Counted from the first letter of the stretch, positions 11,822 to 25,236 are shown. The stretch is DNA of 64,000 bases from Bradysia coprophila (GCF_014529535.1 NW_023503409.1:310390-374389), one strand, 5' to 3'. Notes: generated by a model from the letters alone, not told the origin. Numbers and translations are program-made.

Positions 11822-12292
11822 ATGTAATACGTCTACGACGTCATTGCGTTGAAATACAATGAAGTTATTTAAAGAAAACAATTCTTCATTTTCTTACCAA
11901 TGCTGAGAAACGATTTTACCACTGCCAAGCGTCAGCGCATGATTACTTGTAAGCAGGTGCAACTAAGAATATGAGCGTGTACCAAGTAGGTTTAGTAAAC
12001 TCTGGCATAAAATATCTAAAATTGTAAAATATCACACAACAGTTATGTGGCGTAATTTACTTCAGTTGGTCCACTCATACAACCTCACTGTCTTACCAAA
12101 AAAAGTACTCCATTTGAGAGACAAAATTGATTTTTTTTTAAATTTTTGCTTTGTTTGCTTGACAGCTCGCTCTCACACATAGTACTTTTTGTTGAGTGGA
12201 AACCATACTTTATACGTATTAATCGAGTTTAATTGTCAGTGAAGTGGCTACCAAAAGGCACACAGAGCGATGTATGCAAAAAAAAAATAATA

Positions 12293-13033
12293 GACAGTTT
12301 GTGCAAATGACATATAAGCTGTACGTCGACTTATAAATATGAACTTATAAGTTATATGTAAGTCAGTTATAAGTAAGGTGGTTATAAGTCGACTACTTAT
12401 AAGGTCAAATTTATAAGTGCTTAAGTTTATACGTGAAACCATTAAACGTCAGAGGTTTATACGTCATACGCCTCTAAGTACATAATTGTTCACAATTAAA
12501 CCATATGAATGAAATATACAAGTACGATATTTTGTATGATATACACGCGCCAGGCAATGATTTTTAGAGATCTTCGTTGCTCTATTACGTTTAAAAAAGT
12601 GACAGAATTCTATTACCTTTTCATTAGTAATGTTCGCTCCGGTCAAAGGTGTACACTTTAAGACATCATCCTGACATCATTGTGCAATCGAAACATAATA
12701 TTACCAAAAAAATATTGCATTTTGAGAAATATCCTAAAATGGAAAGCAAACGTAATTGCATATTACCGAGACTACTTTCGGAATGTTTGGCATGTTTTTG
12801 TTTCCGCAAAGATTATATAATAAAACTCACCACAAAGTTGTGTCATTACTTATAGACTTATCACTTATGACGTATAAACCTCTAACGGTTTGACGTATAA
12901 ACTTAAGCACTTATAAATTTGACTTTATAAGTAGTCGACTTATAACTTATGACTTATAACCACCTTACTTATAACTTATAAGTTCATATTTATAAGTCGA
13001 CGTATAACTTATACATCATTTGCGCAAACTGTC
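12293..13033. mobile_element. 741-bp foldback element with about 185-bp TIRs, TA flanks
   Basis: The left TIR starts GACAGTTTGTGCAAATGA and the right ends TCATTTGCGCAAACTGTC. Both are flanked by TA (12291-12292, 13034-13035). Each arm is about 185 bp and contains many copies of the heptamer TTATAAG or its complement, mixed with GTCGAC. The central 370 bp (12480-12848) is unique AT-rich sequence without a transposase. A TA duplication fits Tc1/mariner-type non-autonomous elements, but the family is not certain. Confidence 0.75.
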
Positions 13034-13242
13034 TAATGAAAGACCCAAAAAATTCACACTAGAACAATTAATGCATAAATAAAAAAAAAGATCTGCATTG
13101 CCCGGCATCCCAGTATAACCAGTTCGGAACTGTCTTTTGTAATGGTATTGTGTAGACACATGAGACAGTCCTCAGTGCATCAATAGTACATAACTGTATT
13201 TGCTTTCGGCTCGAAATACAACCTCCTCACAGCCGGTTGCTA

Positions 13243-13347
13243 GGAATCTCGCGCCGCGTTATTCACAATAATTCACTTTTTGACACATTTTGTATAAGGA
13301 AGATGTCACTTTGTGAATTATTGTGAATGACACGGCGCGAGATTCCT
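13243..13347. repeat. 105-bp hairpin element
   Basis: The left arm starts GGAATCTCGCGCCGCGTT and continues through ATTCACAATAATTCAC; the right arm is its complement, ending CGGCGCGAGATTCC. The loop is about 35 bp. The GC-rich ends stand out from the AT-rich surroundings. It is MITE-like without a clear target duplication. Confidence 0.65.
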
Positions 13348-13629
13348 TAACACCCCACAGCCCTCAACAAGAAATGTCCCAGCAAGACAGTACGGTCCTC
13401 TCTCTGTTGTCTTGTGACCAGAAAATGCGAAAAACCGGTTTTGAGCAAGACAGTAACGACGCATTTTATGACCGCAAGACAACAAAATAAAACAACGCTC
13501 CTTCATGTGCTGACGGTATACACGAATAGAGAAAAAGATACAAAATATTCGTCGTAGATTTCCAAATAAGGGGCATAAACACGTAGGTATATCAGACGGA
13601 TAAACATGAGCAAAAAACATCGAAAATCA

Positions 13630-13712
13630 GAGAAATTATACAGAGCGATGGCTTCGGCCAAAGCACTGTCAGAGTGTCAGTGCTTTGCTTCGGCCGAAGA
13701 TATCATTTCTCT
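13630..13712. repeat. Short hairpin with CTTCGGCC stem
   Basis: The stem pairs CTTCGGCCAAAGCACTG (near 13652) with CAGTGCTTTGCTTCGGCCGAAG (near 13679). An outer AGAGAAAT/ATTTCTCT pair closes it. The loop is about 9 bp. Confidence 0.55.
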
Positions 13713-13729
13713 GCTGAAAATAGACTATA

Positions 13730-14003
13730 CTACTGGCATGGCAGAGTAAAAGTAAACCTGGCAGGAGCGGTTCATTATTGAAACATCAAATGAGGGACCT
13801 GATACACTGTATGAAAATGAACTCAAATGAACACTGACATAAGTTGAAAAATTTAATTCGCAAAAAACATAGGGTTACTGGATTATTCAGGTCCCTAGTC
13901 GAACAAGCGCTCCTGCCTAAACATAGGGTTGCTAGATTTTTCAGGTCCCTAGTCAAACAAGCGCTCCTGCCTGGTTTACTTTTACTCTGCCGTGCTACTG
14001 GGA
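13730..14003. repeat. Foldback element with internal 54-bp tandem repeat
   Basis: The terminal arms pair GGCAGAGTAAAAGTAAACC (near 13740) with GGTTTACTTTTACTCTGCC (near 13973), and further CAGGAGCG/CGCTCCTG. Inside, a 54-bp unit beginning CATAGGGTT and containing CAGGTCCCTAGTC is repeated twice, at 13868-13921 and 13922-13975. It is non-coding. Confidence 0.65.
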
Positions 14004-15320
14004 TACCTGGTGAATGCAAACTGAATTTAATTCATAAATCTGATTAGTTTAAAATTGTTGATTGATAAAGGAATCCTATTGTAAAGTAATAAAATTTTAA
14101 ATCGACAAGAACACTTCACATTGAAAACGTCAATTGAACTGCCTCTACGCGCTTTGCTATGATTAATTATACTTTATCTCTACACCGGGTTTTTTTTTGT
14201 ACAATACTAATTCGTTCAAGCAAAGTTAAAGTAAAACTATTAAATTTTTATCAGAAAGTTTTGAACATATCACTATGCCAAAATCGTTTACATGATTTTT
14301 TTAAAACAATTATTTGTTTACCTAAATATACTTTTCTTCCATTTTCCTACATTTTCATTAGAGTATACGTCACGAAAAAGATGATTGTTAATCTAACTAC
14401 GACTTAACATCCGTCTGTAATTTATCATAAAAAACGCTTCAAAATGCATCTGTCGCAGAAAAGAAAATCATTCATCGTCAAAGAATGCCAGGAGCAATGA
14501 AACAATATTTTTCATTATTAGTGATTAATAGAAATGATATCAGTCTCTTGTCGATACGAGCTATAAATAATAGATTATTCGAGCAGTGATGAAGAGGACG
14601 TCAATCATTAATCCGAGGTGCGATTTCTACAATCTATTTTCTATCCGAACTCTTGAATCGAGCGCTTAATGCTTGAATCGAGAATTTTGCAACACACAGT
14701 TAGATTAAAAATGATACCAATGTGATTATCCAATGCTCCCTCAGTATTATAAGAACGTTAATTACCACTTAGATTTAGCGGGATTAGGGCAGTCTGCTCC
14801 AGTTTTTCAGATTTTGAAAAAATGATAATTATGACAACGCTGACGTGATGCTAACAACTCTAACAATATCTATTATCCACTCCACCGATAACAGATCAAC
14901 ATCTTGTACGACAAGTGTTTTTTATTCACTTTAATCAACCAGGAATTCACCTTGGGCAAAATTTATGACGAAGAGTTTTCGAAGCTTCGTTCATGCTTTT
15001 AGAAAACTTATATATTTCTTTTTAACATAACATAAATGCGTGCAGAGTCTGACTATTTCACTTAAAACGTTTAGCTGAATGTTTCGACTTCCGAGTCCTT
15101 GTACATTTCAATAGATCTTGGTTCAAAGCTTCAACTTTGTCAGCTAGGTATAGTTCTTTCTACCTTGAGATTTTTTAATCATTTGTTTAATGTCAGTTCA
15201 TCTAGTGCTCTGAATTTAACAGCTTTCAATGTGTTGTTATTTTGGAACGAATGAATCTCATCTATTTTCGACAAAACTTTTGCTCTGTATATTGAATATT
15301 GATAACGTCAGCCGCTCAAA

Positions 15321-18300
15321 ATGATCACAATTGCCCAGTCAGACCGTGTCCAAGGTACGTTTAAGATAAACACTCTTATTTTATTTGCATTTCTATTGAC
15401 ATAATCTACTTAATTGCGAATGGTTTATTTTCTTAAAATATGCTCAATAGATTTGAACTGAATCTGGTTGGATACAAATTTTGTATTCAAAAACAAAGAA
15501 CTGTGACACTAATCGTCTATGACATTCATAATATGTTATGTATACGATCAAAGCACTGGACGTTGATACGATCCGTATTGTCTCTGTGCGTATTAGAGCT
15601 CTATTAATAAATTTATTGGGAGCACGTACTGTAGTTATCAGTATTATGATTAAAAGAGAGAAAATTGATCGACAGACACAGGGTATAATTTGCCAAGATT
15701 TTCTACTATCCTAACCCATAATTTGATCATATACTTGGTTTTATCTATACATAGCGCTTATCTAGCTTTTGTACTAATATTATAAAAAAGCTTTTAAAAG
15801 CTTTGAGATGACTTGCGTGCATATATTTAGACATGGACTCTGTAGTCGTTTCAATGATCCGTTAGTGTAATCTTCTTGGGAGTCCTAAGCAACTTCGGAA
15901 AGTCGTTCAAGATTGGCTACTCAAACTTAACTTGTAGCTTTTCAAATGCACTGATAGCTCGTGCAAAGATTTTAAGTACACTTTTTACGCTTTTATATAT
16001 AGACAGATAGATATATACAAACACATGTGACTGATGAGTTGATTGAGCAGATTTGTGTATATGTAATGTCTATATAACAAGTATACGTATTACAGGTAAA
16101 AAATAAACTTTTATATCATATCAATATCCACTTCATCAGTTAAACGATAAGTTGTTGAAAAGATGTAATTTTTTGTTCAGTCATATCGTCCTCACTTGTT
16201 GTTCACTGTTTCGATCGAATGGTATAATCAATTGCTTTGCACTGTGCAGAGACCGTCTTGAAAAAAAAAATTGTTTTACTTGATCAATAACTACTAGTTG
16301 TGCGGTCAGTGGTCGCTGTCGTGTGCTCAGATTGTATTAATTGCATTTTAAAAGAGATTATTTCACTTTCATATTATTTACAAAGTTGTGCTTAACTCGG
16401 TCAATTAATGTTAATAATATAGTAAAGACTGTGATTATATAGGTATACCATTAATTTCTTAGACATTGGTGTTATGTGCTGGAAATACCTGAGATAACTA
16501 TACGTTAGAACAATAAATTTATTTTATGTTAAAGTGAATCACTTCAAACTATGACGAACGATAATGGTAATTATTAAAACAATTAACAGTTTAACAATTC
16601 AGCATTCGGATCGTGATTAATTGTAATTTACGAATCGAATGAAACGCATCTCAATGAGAATAGGTTACAGATTTTTAAAGAAACTGCTTATAAGTTTGTC
16701 TGTGTGGTGACCGTTGACGGGATTGTAGATTTTTATAATTCTTTTTTTTTAAAGAAGGGCAGGATATCATTTGGAACAACAATTGTTAACTACATGAAGA
16801 GAAAACTGCAATTCTAATTTCTAATTTTAGAGTTTTTGTGGTTTGTAATTGATTCCATAAGAAAATCTACTAAAATAGAAAATCTAGATGTTCATTTGTT
16901 AAACAACTTTTTGTGGAATCATTTACAAACCAAAACAACTCTTAAAACAGAAATTTTCTCTTCCAGTACGAGAGTGTCTTTTTTTCGTTCCCAGCGATCG
17001 TAAAAAAGAAAAAAAAAGCGATCGTATTTCCAGCTAAAAACCGGAACCCAGGTTACAAGTTTCAAATACGATTCAACAGAGGATCAGGATCAGTTCGTAA
17101 TACGATTTTCCTATATGGATAGTGCAGTAAAAAATGCATAAATGTGAAGAAAATGTGTAATTAAAGATACGATATCAGTGTCCGAATTCAATTACAATGA
17201 AGTTCATAATGTCCCAACAGTCAAGATAGGATTTTCTCTCAGAATTATTTTTATTCAAGATTCCAAATATGAAATAGTCGTTTTATTAATGATGGTTTTA
17301 CTGGCTTCCAGACCAACTAGTGAAAGTATATGAAACAGCGCAGTGGTTATTTGAACTGATTGTATAAAGTGCTATTGTCTAGAGCTTCATTTCGCGGAAA
17401 GTTGACTTTGACTTGTTGATAATGCACGAAACTTGAAATACATCAATTGACTCTGATAAATCTTATCGAAGCTAGAAAATCCATACGGCATATATACTAT
17501 GGCAACATTTCTATTATTGTTTATTGTTTTACTACTGACACTTGAGACGCATTATTTCTTTATGAACGCAGTATTTATGAAATTATTGTTAATTTTACAT
17601 TACCAATCACAATATACTTCTATTCTAGCGATTCGTACTTTAATCAGCCATACAAGTGTGGTTGATTTCTTTTTCTGCTTTCATTGCGCGCTAATTGAAT
17701 CGTTTGTCTTTCACTTTTTTAACACAATGGTTAACTATACTCTTATAGACTGTCTTCATTGCTCTTCTTTACAACTGGTTTACTTTCTTGTTCATTTTAT
17801 TGATTTAGTTTAGTAAATTACATTAAAAAAAACAAAATTTTGCAATTTTTATTGCTTTTTAACTGACCGCAATTGTAATAATCGAAATTATGCAAGAAAA
17901 ATTAAAGGTAGTGAGATAACAGCACTTCAAACCATGTACATACCTTATACCTTATGCTTCTATACACGATGTTAAGCCAACGATAAAATGTTCAACGACC
18001 TTATTAAAAAAAAAACTTTATTTATTAGTACCACTTACATGATAGCATATCTTTGGAAATTGTTAACTAAATTACTACTTGAGTTAATTCATATTGTGGC
18101 AATATAAATAACAATTCCGTGAACTGTCAGCTACTACTTGTTCATTAACGAGTCGGAAGATTTTGTATTGAAACCACTTCAGTTACGGAATAATACTATC
18201 ACACACGTGACTATAGATGTGCTCGAAGATTTGCGAAATTTAATTCTTTGTTACTCCATCAACAAAACAAATTAAGTTTATGGGAAGTTGCAAATCAGAA

Positions 18301-21300
18301 CAAAACGAACGTAATATTATAAAGAACCAGTTCATTTTCTTAATATTAAGAGGAAGATAAAAGTAGATTATATTAAGTGTTTGGCACAGACTGTCTGCTT
18401 CCCAATCACTGATCAGAAAGAGATATTCGAAGCCAGTGATTATTTTTATTGTCTACACGCGGGAGCAGACAAAGTGTAATTAATAGAAAACGATCAGTAC
18501 TCAGTACATTTACTATTAATAAATATTAATTAGTATGTACATTAAACCAAGGCGTATTATTGATAAATTCATTTGCCGGATTTACTGAAATTTACAGAAG
18601 ATTACCGATATTTGACGAAAATTTTCTTAATTTACCAAAAAATTAATTCGGTAATTTACCAATATGCCCTTCATTAATAGTTCGTTGAACAGTAATCATC
18701 AAATATTTAATATGTGACTCACATTATTGCATCCAATTCATATGATTCTTTCACAGCAAATTTCGAATTTGAGAATAAGTTTGAAATATGAATTTAAAAT
18801 TGAAAGTTGGAATAGCTCAGAAAAAACCAATTTATTCGCCACATATTTCGATCTCAAATCAAGATCATCATCAGTGGCTCACTGTGGCTCCAAAAAGCAA
18901 ATTCTTCGAGAAAAAAACTTTCTCAAGCGTCCAAAAAAATCAAAAAATCATAAAAATAGAACATCGTTGTCACAATGAAAAATCAATTGCCTTATCTTTA
19001 TTTAACTACTTACTTGATACATTATTAATTTGTGGTTTTCCTTGCATAGAATTTCTGAAAAATGTTGAATTAATTTGAATGCTTATAGAGATGCAATATT
19101 ATTATAATTAGACTAAAAATTAATTCACATTTTTTTTAAATAGCGTGGATAGAGTTGAAAAACGTATTAACGTAAATATAGCTAGGTTCATCATACTTCA
19201 GAGCAATTTTTAGACCCGTACGAAATACTGGGGTCTTATAGGTTTACGCATACGTTTGTAACACGTCGAATTGGACTCCATGAGTAAGGGGAAACCTATT
19301 GTGGTTGTCTAGAGATGCCAAATCCGCGAGAAAAAAAATGTCCGTCTGTCTGTCTGCACGATAACTTGAGTAAAACGCATCCGATTTTGAAAATTCTTTT
19401 TTTTTCCGTTTGGTAATGTCAAAAGACAGGCTAAGTTCGAAGATGAGTGATTTTGGATCGACCCCTCCCGAGCTGTGGCCCAATAAGTGCTTTACGGTTT
19501 TTCGAAGATATCTCCGGACATTTAAACATTAAACTTGTAAGTGATACGTCAAATAAAAGGTATTTACAATACCGATCGACAAAAAGTTTATGGAAATCGG
19601 ATGACCGACTCGTGAGTTAGACCCCTTGGTGTGGAACAGGCACAGGGCGGCAAGCAGTTTTTGCTTGTAGGTCGGCCAAATTTGAACATATTTCGTTCGT
19701 TTTAGCTTTATTAGATAGGTATTGACCGTACCAATCAGGGAAAAAAAAGTTTATGAAATTATGTTCTCCGGAGCGTGAGCTAGGTCTCTTGGAGTGAACT
19801 CTTATCTGGCTACTCGGCCGTACAGTGAACGTGGAGTATTTTGTCAATATCTCGAGTAAATTTTGACCGAATTTCATGATTTTTTTTTGTTTGAAAGGTA
19901 TTAACAAATGTAAGGCGTCGGTACTATTTTCGGTTTCCTAACAAAATGGCTGCCGGCGGCCATATTGGATTTTATTAAAAGTGATATAAAGTGGGAAAAA
20001 TGATGCTTAGAGAGTTTCTGTTAACATGGAAATAATGTGTTAAGTGTGAGGGGTTCCAGGGATTCCATATATGGACATCTATATACAGCTATATTGAGCT
20101 ATATACAGGCATATAGAGCTATATAATAGCATATTCCTCTGTGAAATGTTTATTTACAGTGAAATATAGGTAAATATAGCGGTATATAGCTGTTTAAATA
20201 GGAATTTATGAAATTTGACTTCGTACGGGGCTGTCTATATTGCCTCCGGCAATTTAATTGTATATGATAACAAGGCAAAGAGTGGATAATGTAAGTGATT
20301 TAAAAGGAAGAATAGTTTTTCAGCAGAGAAGAAAATGAAGTAAGAGAAATGAAGAGTTTCACATTAAAGGCTTTTGATACGAATAGGTGTTTCGTACGGG
20401 TCGGCGTTAGCTATGTTTATTGATACGATTCTGTTAAAAGATTATAATTATATAAAAATATTGAAATAAATAGTACTAATTCCACAACCAACTAGCGTAC
20501 CACTATTACTCAAAAACGTGAGCTATAGTGAACTTTACCTCACGTTTTTGAGCAAAATGCCTTACTTAGCAGTAGAGCAAACCATGGAAATGACTTCTTG
20601 TGTATTTAACGACCTCGGCTTCACGGAAGAAGTACCATTTACATAATTGGTCCCATTGGTAATTAATGTACTATTTCAATCTGTCTGAATTTCAAACTTT
20701 TTGAAACTGCTTAGATTATGTTGATTTCTTCTTCTTTTTATCTCCATGTTATCGTAATTTGGAAATTATTGTTTAAATATAACTCTCTTCATTTCTTTGC
20801 ATTTATTTTGATCAATTACATCAAGATCAAAGTGTGTGGAAAAAGTGGAATAAGATAAAGCGAAAAGCTTTACTTCGTATATGTACGTGATTATCGTAGG
20901 CTTGCGTTAGTCTCATTTGCTTATAAGCCGCAAAAATACTTACATAATCTTTACAGATAAGCAAACATTAATGAATAATTATTAGAAACATGTTTTTTAT
21001 TATAAATTCGAACATTGATGTGATTAGTTTGGACTACTATATCTATTTAGTGTATGTACTATGTAATTAAAATTGGTTTGCTGCTATGTACTGTAATTAC
21101 GCATGGATATATCTATCGAGCAGACAATGAATATTATCGATTTATCTTCTTTATTTTTGCGTGATTATCTTTTGTTAATATTAAAACAATTAAACATCAA
21201 TCAATGACGACTAATCATTATCAATATGGAATGGATACAGTATATGGTTCTCTTGTGGACTTTTATTGGGAAACATTGTTATCGTTATCATTGCCTCATA

Positions 21301-24300
21301 GTTAATAAATTATGTCAATTTGATTACGAATGGATCATTTATTATCAATCCGAGGATTGGAGGATTACGTGTGGTACGCAACGTAGAATGATATAGAGTC
21401 GAAAAGCGCTATGATTTACAGATCAGTTTTATAGAAGCGAAGATCAAAGTTGAATTAAGCGTAATTATAATTTCCACTTAGCGTTAGCATTAGCGTTAGT
21501 AAGACCACAAGGTAGTAAGTGAAAATGTTGAAATTGAGCTTCGTGGCACCGAAAGTAAATGACACCCCACACCTGAATTAAACTGATCCAAAATTTCTTT
21601 GATCCGCTGAGGATTTGTATTACCTTCGGGGTTTATATACTTTGGTTACACATCTCATATTTTTGAATGACCAGTCTCTATTTGGTAGGGATGAATGAGT
21701 TGCCAGTAGCGGTAGCTAGAGTTCCCCAGTAAGCAGTAAGAGGTCATTCACAATATTACAAGATTCATCAATACGATGTTGATGCGAATATTTTTTTCTT
21801 GTTCAGAATTAAAATGAAATCTCCCAAAACAGACGGCAATTCGATATAAGATGAAACTTAAAATTTAAAAAGAACAGTCAATGCTTCCATCGATTCAAGT
21901 TTAAAATTCACTTTCAGAAAAATCCGATCAAAATTTGAATAACAATGAAATTGCCGAGGGAACCACCGATCCGGAGACGAGCACTACGGTAATTAGATTT
22001 GATAAAAATTAGTTGAAACTTAGATGTATATTGTTGAATCGTAAAACCTTGAACCTTTGTTGAGAAAAAAAAAACGATTTTCGCAAATGTAGCCAGTGAA
22101 TGAATCGTTACTTTTAAATGGGTTCAAGTTTTCGTGTCAACTGGTTTGAGGAAAAATTTGTTTTAAAAATAAAAAATTTATTTTCAGAAATATCCATATC
22201 CTAAATCTATTTTCTTCATCATCAGTAATGAATTTTGTGAAAGATTCATGTACTATGGAATGAGAAGTACGTCTATCAATTATTTACTATCACTTTTAGC
22301 AATAAGAAAAACTTTAATTAAATGATCTGATAAATGATATTTCCATTAATATAGCGGTTTTGGTGTTGTATTTGACAAGGAAATTATTTTGGGATGACGA
22401 TACAGCTACCATTATTTATCATCTATTCACAACGCTAGTCTACTTCTTTTCCGTACTGGGTGCCATTTTATCCGACAGTTGGTTGGGCAAGTTTAAAACC
22501 ATTTTATTTTTGTCAATGGTATACTCTTGCGGTAGTATATTAATGTCGTTAACTGCTATGCCTGATTTAAATATTCCGGGAAGGTAAAGGAATGAAATCA
22601 TTGAAGTCAGTTGAACGTTTTTTTTTTAAATAAAAATTCTTTGTTATAGGGAGTTCACCATAGTTGCGTTATTGCTCGTGGTATGTTTCATTCTTCAATT
22701 TATGACAACACCCTCTGCTATAATTAATGTAAATTTTATGTTAAAAGGCTCTTGGATCCGGTGGTATCAAACCGTGCGTCGCTGCTTTTGGTGGAGATCA
22801 ATTTAAGATGCCTGAACAGGCCAAATATATGCTCACGTTCTTTTCGCTTTTCTATTTCACAATTAATTTGGGATCGTTCATTTCAACTTTGATCACTCCG
22901 ATTCTTCGGTCCGATGTTAAGTGCTTCCAAGATGACGATTGCTATTCGTTGGCATTTGGTGTGCCTGGAGCGTTAATGGTTCTCTCAATTAGTAAGCTCA
23001 GATTAGGTCTGTGACGAATTCATATAATTTCATCAAATTGAAAATTTTCAGTAATTTTCTTCGCTGGTAAGCGATTGTACAAGGTCACCCCACCCGCGGG
23101 AAACATGTTGGTGAAAGTGTCTAGCTGTATTGGCGTAAGTATGATAAATCCGCTGATTTCAATACAATCAATTCCTAACACTCGTTCGATATTCTAGCAC
23201 GCAATTTCTAGAAAAATGAAAGAAAGAAAGACAAATCCAAAAGCTCATTGGCTAGACTATGCTGTTGAAAAACATGGCCAGCAACTAGTAAATGAAGTAA
23301 AAGTTCTCCTCAACGTTCTCGTATTGTACATTCCGTTGCCAGTGTTCTGGTCTTTATTCGATCAGCAAGGATCCAGATGGACATTCCAGGCAACAAGAAT
23401 GATGGGTTTCATCGGAAGTTACGAAATAAAACCTGATCAAATGCAAGTCGTAAATCCACTGTTAATTTTGGTATTCATTCCATTGTACGATGTGCTCTTC
23501 TATCCACTGCTGTCGAAAATTGGCGTTCGACGTCCACTACAAAAATTGACGCTGGGCGGCATTCTGGCTGGAGTTGCTTTTCTCTGTTCAGCCATTGTTG
23601 AACTGCAATTAGAGAAAACTTATCCCGTTTTGCCCGGAGTCGGTCAAAGTCAATTGAGAATATTTAACGGTCTACCGTGTGCGTATAACATTCAAACGTC
23701 CATTCACGGTGCGGATGAGACTTTCCCATTGCCCGCAATGGATGCCTACGAAGATAAATACATTGACGTTACGGAGAGATCCAATTTTACATACGTAATG
23801 ACTCCAACACAAACGAATGCCGAATGTCCAGAATTCCGAGGCACTTTCCATTTAGGATCGGAATTGGCGATGAGCTATTTCATGACTCGACAGAGCGAAA
23901 TTTACGAATACGAAGATGACCCGAATAAATCCCGAACTGGTGATCCATTGCTTCGAATATTGGTCAATTCAGCTAATACGGTGTCGCTCAAGGTCACTGA
24001 TGTTGTGCATCCCGATAGATTGGTTAGATTCGAAGGAAACACAACTGAAAGGGATCTTATTCAACTGGTATCGTCAACGTATGAAATTGAAATTGGTAGT
24101 TTTGTTGAGTCTTACGTAATAACCCAAGGAGCGGTTAATACTTTGTTTTTGCGAGAGACTCCGACTGGCGAATACATTTCAAAGGATGTTGTTATATCTG
24201 AACCAAATTCCATGCACATGCTTTGGCTTCTACCACAGTACATCATTATGACATTGGGAGAAGTTATGTATTCCGTAACTGGTTTAGCATTTTCCTATGC

Positions 24301-24772
24301 TGAGGCGCCAGTTAGTATGAAATCTGTGTTGCAGTCATGTTGGTTGTTGACGGTTGCCTTCGGTAATGTGATTGACATAATTATCATTGGAGCTAGAGGT
24401 TTTAGTTCGCAGGTAAAATAGCAAATTTTGATAAGACGTCATTTTTTGGCCAAGACATTCCTTAATTCGAAGGCACATCCTTGACCAAGTGCGAAAAATG
24501 TAGCAAACGTCATTTGGCCAAAAATCACTTCACAGTGAAAAATCGAATTACAGAATATGTTGGCCAAAAATAAGTCACTGAGTCTTACGATCCTCAATGT
24601 AAAATGTTCTTTTATTGAAATTCGTGGATTTGTTTCGTCACAGGCGCATGAATTTTTCTTATTCGCTGGACTGATGTTCGTGGACATGATTATCTTTATG
24701 ATCCTTGCCTATCGATACAAAAGCGTACCAACCACCGAACCCACCGAACAGCCCAAGAATACTGATGAGTAA
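15321..24772 (+). CDS. yin: Proton-coupled oligopeptide transporter (POT/SLC15, yin-like)
   Basis: Nine exons: 15321-15354, 21918-21988, 22188-22266, 22355-22583, 22650-22680, 22748-22991, 23052-23134, 23198-24412, 24644-24772. All phases agree and give 704 residues. Signatures of the POT family are present: SNEFCERFMYYGMR, DSWLGKFKTI, AFGGDQFKMPEQ, FFSLFYFTINLGSF and the TM7-region PVFWSLFDQQGSRW. After TM9 a long extracellular segment of about 200 residues (exon 8) matches the animal SLC15A1/2 arrangement, and the last TMs follow. It should import di- and tripeptides with protons at the plasma membrane, typically in gut or tubule. Intron 1 is 6.6 kb, which fits regulated or alternative promoters. 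Length is close to Drosophila yin/opt1 (about 740). Confidence 0.9.
16551..16566 (+). CDS. Possible alternative first coding exon of the peptide transporter
   Basis: ATGACGAACGATAATG followed by GTAATT gives five codons (MTNDN) ending in phase 1, the same phase as the exon at 15321-15354. It could therefore splice to 21918 and give MTNDN-EKSDQNL. The match of phase is suggestive only; a short exon like this can occur by chance. Confidence 0.4.
19214..20401. repeat. Dispersed repeat bounded by inverted ACCCGTACGAAA ends
   Basis: The left end reads ACCCGTACGAAA and the right end, 20390-20401, is its exact complement. A further inner copy of the end (TTCGTACGGG) lies near 20219. The body has a GTCTGTCTGTCTG tract near 19343, poly-T/poly-A runs and, at 20054-20200, a run of short tandem ATATAGCTAT-type repeats. 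It has no transposase and looks like a non-autonomous DNA element or two elements abutting. Confidence 0.5.
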
Positions 24773-24863
24773 CGAAAGAGGTGGGAAAAAGAACGTTTGG
24801 ATAATGTCGCCTTGAAGGAGGAGCAAACAACACGCTTATCACAAATTCTTTTGTAATTGTTTT

Positions 24864-24869
24864 AATAAA
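24864..24869 (+). terminator. Poly(A) signal of the peptide transporter
   Basis: AATAAA lies 92 bp after the stop codon. Confidence 0.45.
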
Positions 24870-25236
24870 CGTTTATTTAAAATCTCGTGTGTTTGCACAA
24901 TATTTTGGACATCTACTGAGTCGGTTCTTTGTTTAAAAGTTACATTTTGATGGAATTACTGAATGGTGACTTGAGGGCAGATCTCTTTACTGGCAACAAC
25001 AGTCTGTTTCTTTGTTGAAAATCATCAAAATATCTCACATTTCTGACATTTTTAAGAAATTCTATTGAGGTTCTTTCTCAAAATTACGAAGTTGTCTAGG
25101 AATTCAAGAGGTCCTGAATACCTATTAGATACGAAGGTAACCTGTTGCAGACGACAAGCATATGACCAGTATTTTTCAAATCTTGTACTTCAATTTTTTT
25201 AACATGCATTTTTCTATATATTAGTATATTATTTGC

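Larger units (their letters stand above)
11822..15320. other. Intergenic block rich in palindromic elements
   Basis: No protein-coding gene recognised. Palindromic elements at 12293-13033, 13243-13347, 13630-13712 and 13730-14003 are listed separately. From about 14010 to 15320 the sequence is plain AT-rich DNA that should include the promoter and 5' UTR of the transporter gene. Confidence 0.5.
15355..21917 (+). other. First intron of the peptide transporter gene, 6.6 kb
   Basis: GTACGT donor at 15355, TTTCAG acceptor at 21917. It contains a possible alternative first exon (16551-16566), a repeat-derived block (19214-20401) and a small hairpin near 20495-20540 (CTCAAAAACGTGAG with its complement). 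The open frame 17499-17813 is a hydrophobic, Phe/Leu-rich run without a family match and is probably not coding. Confidence 0.6.

Noticed and set aside
17499-17813. 104-residue hydrophobic open frame in the transporter intron
   Set aside because: Rich in Phe/Leu/His from AT-rich DNA, with no family motif and no clean TM spacing. Likely chance.
15000-21900. Searched for transposase, reverse transcriptase, integrase or capsid-like frames here and in the other repeat-rich spacers
   Set aside because: No open frame shows the expected motifs. All the elements seen are short and non-coding.
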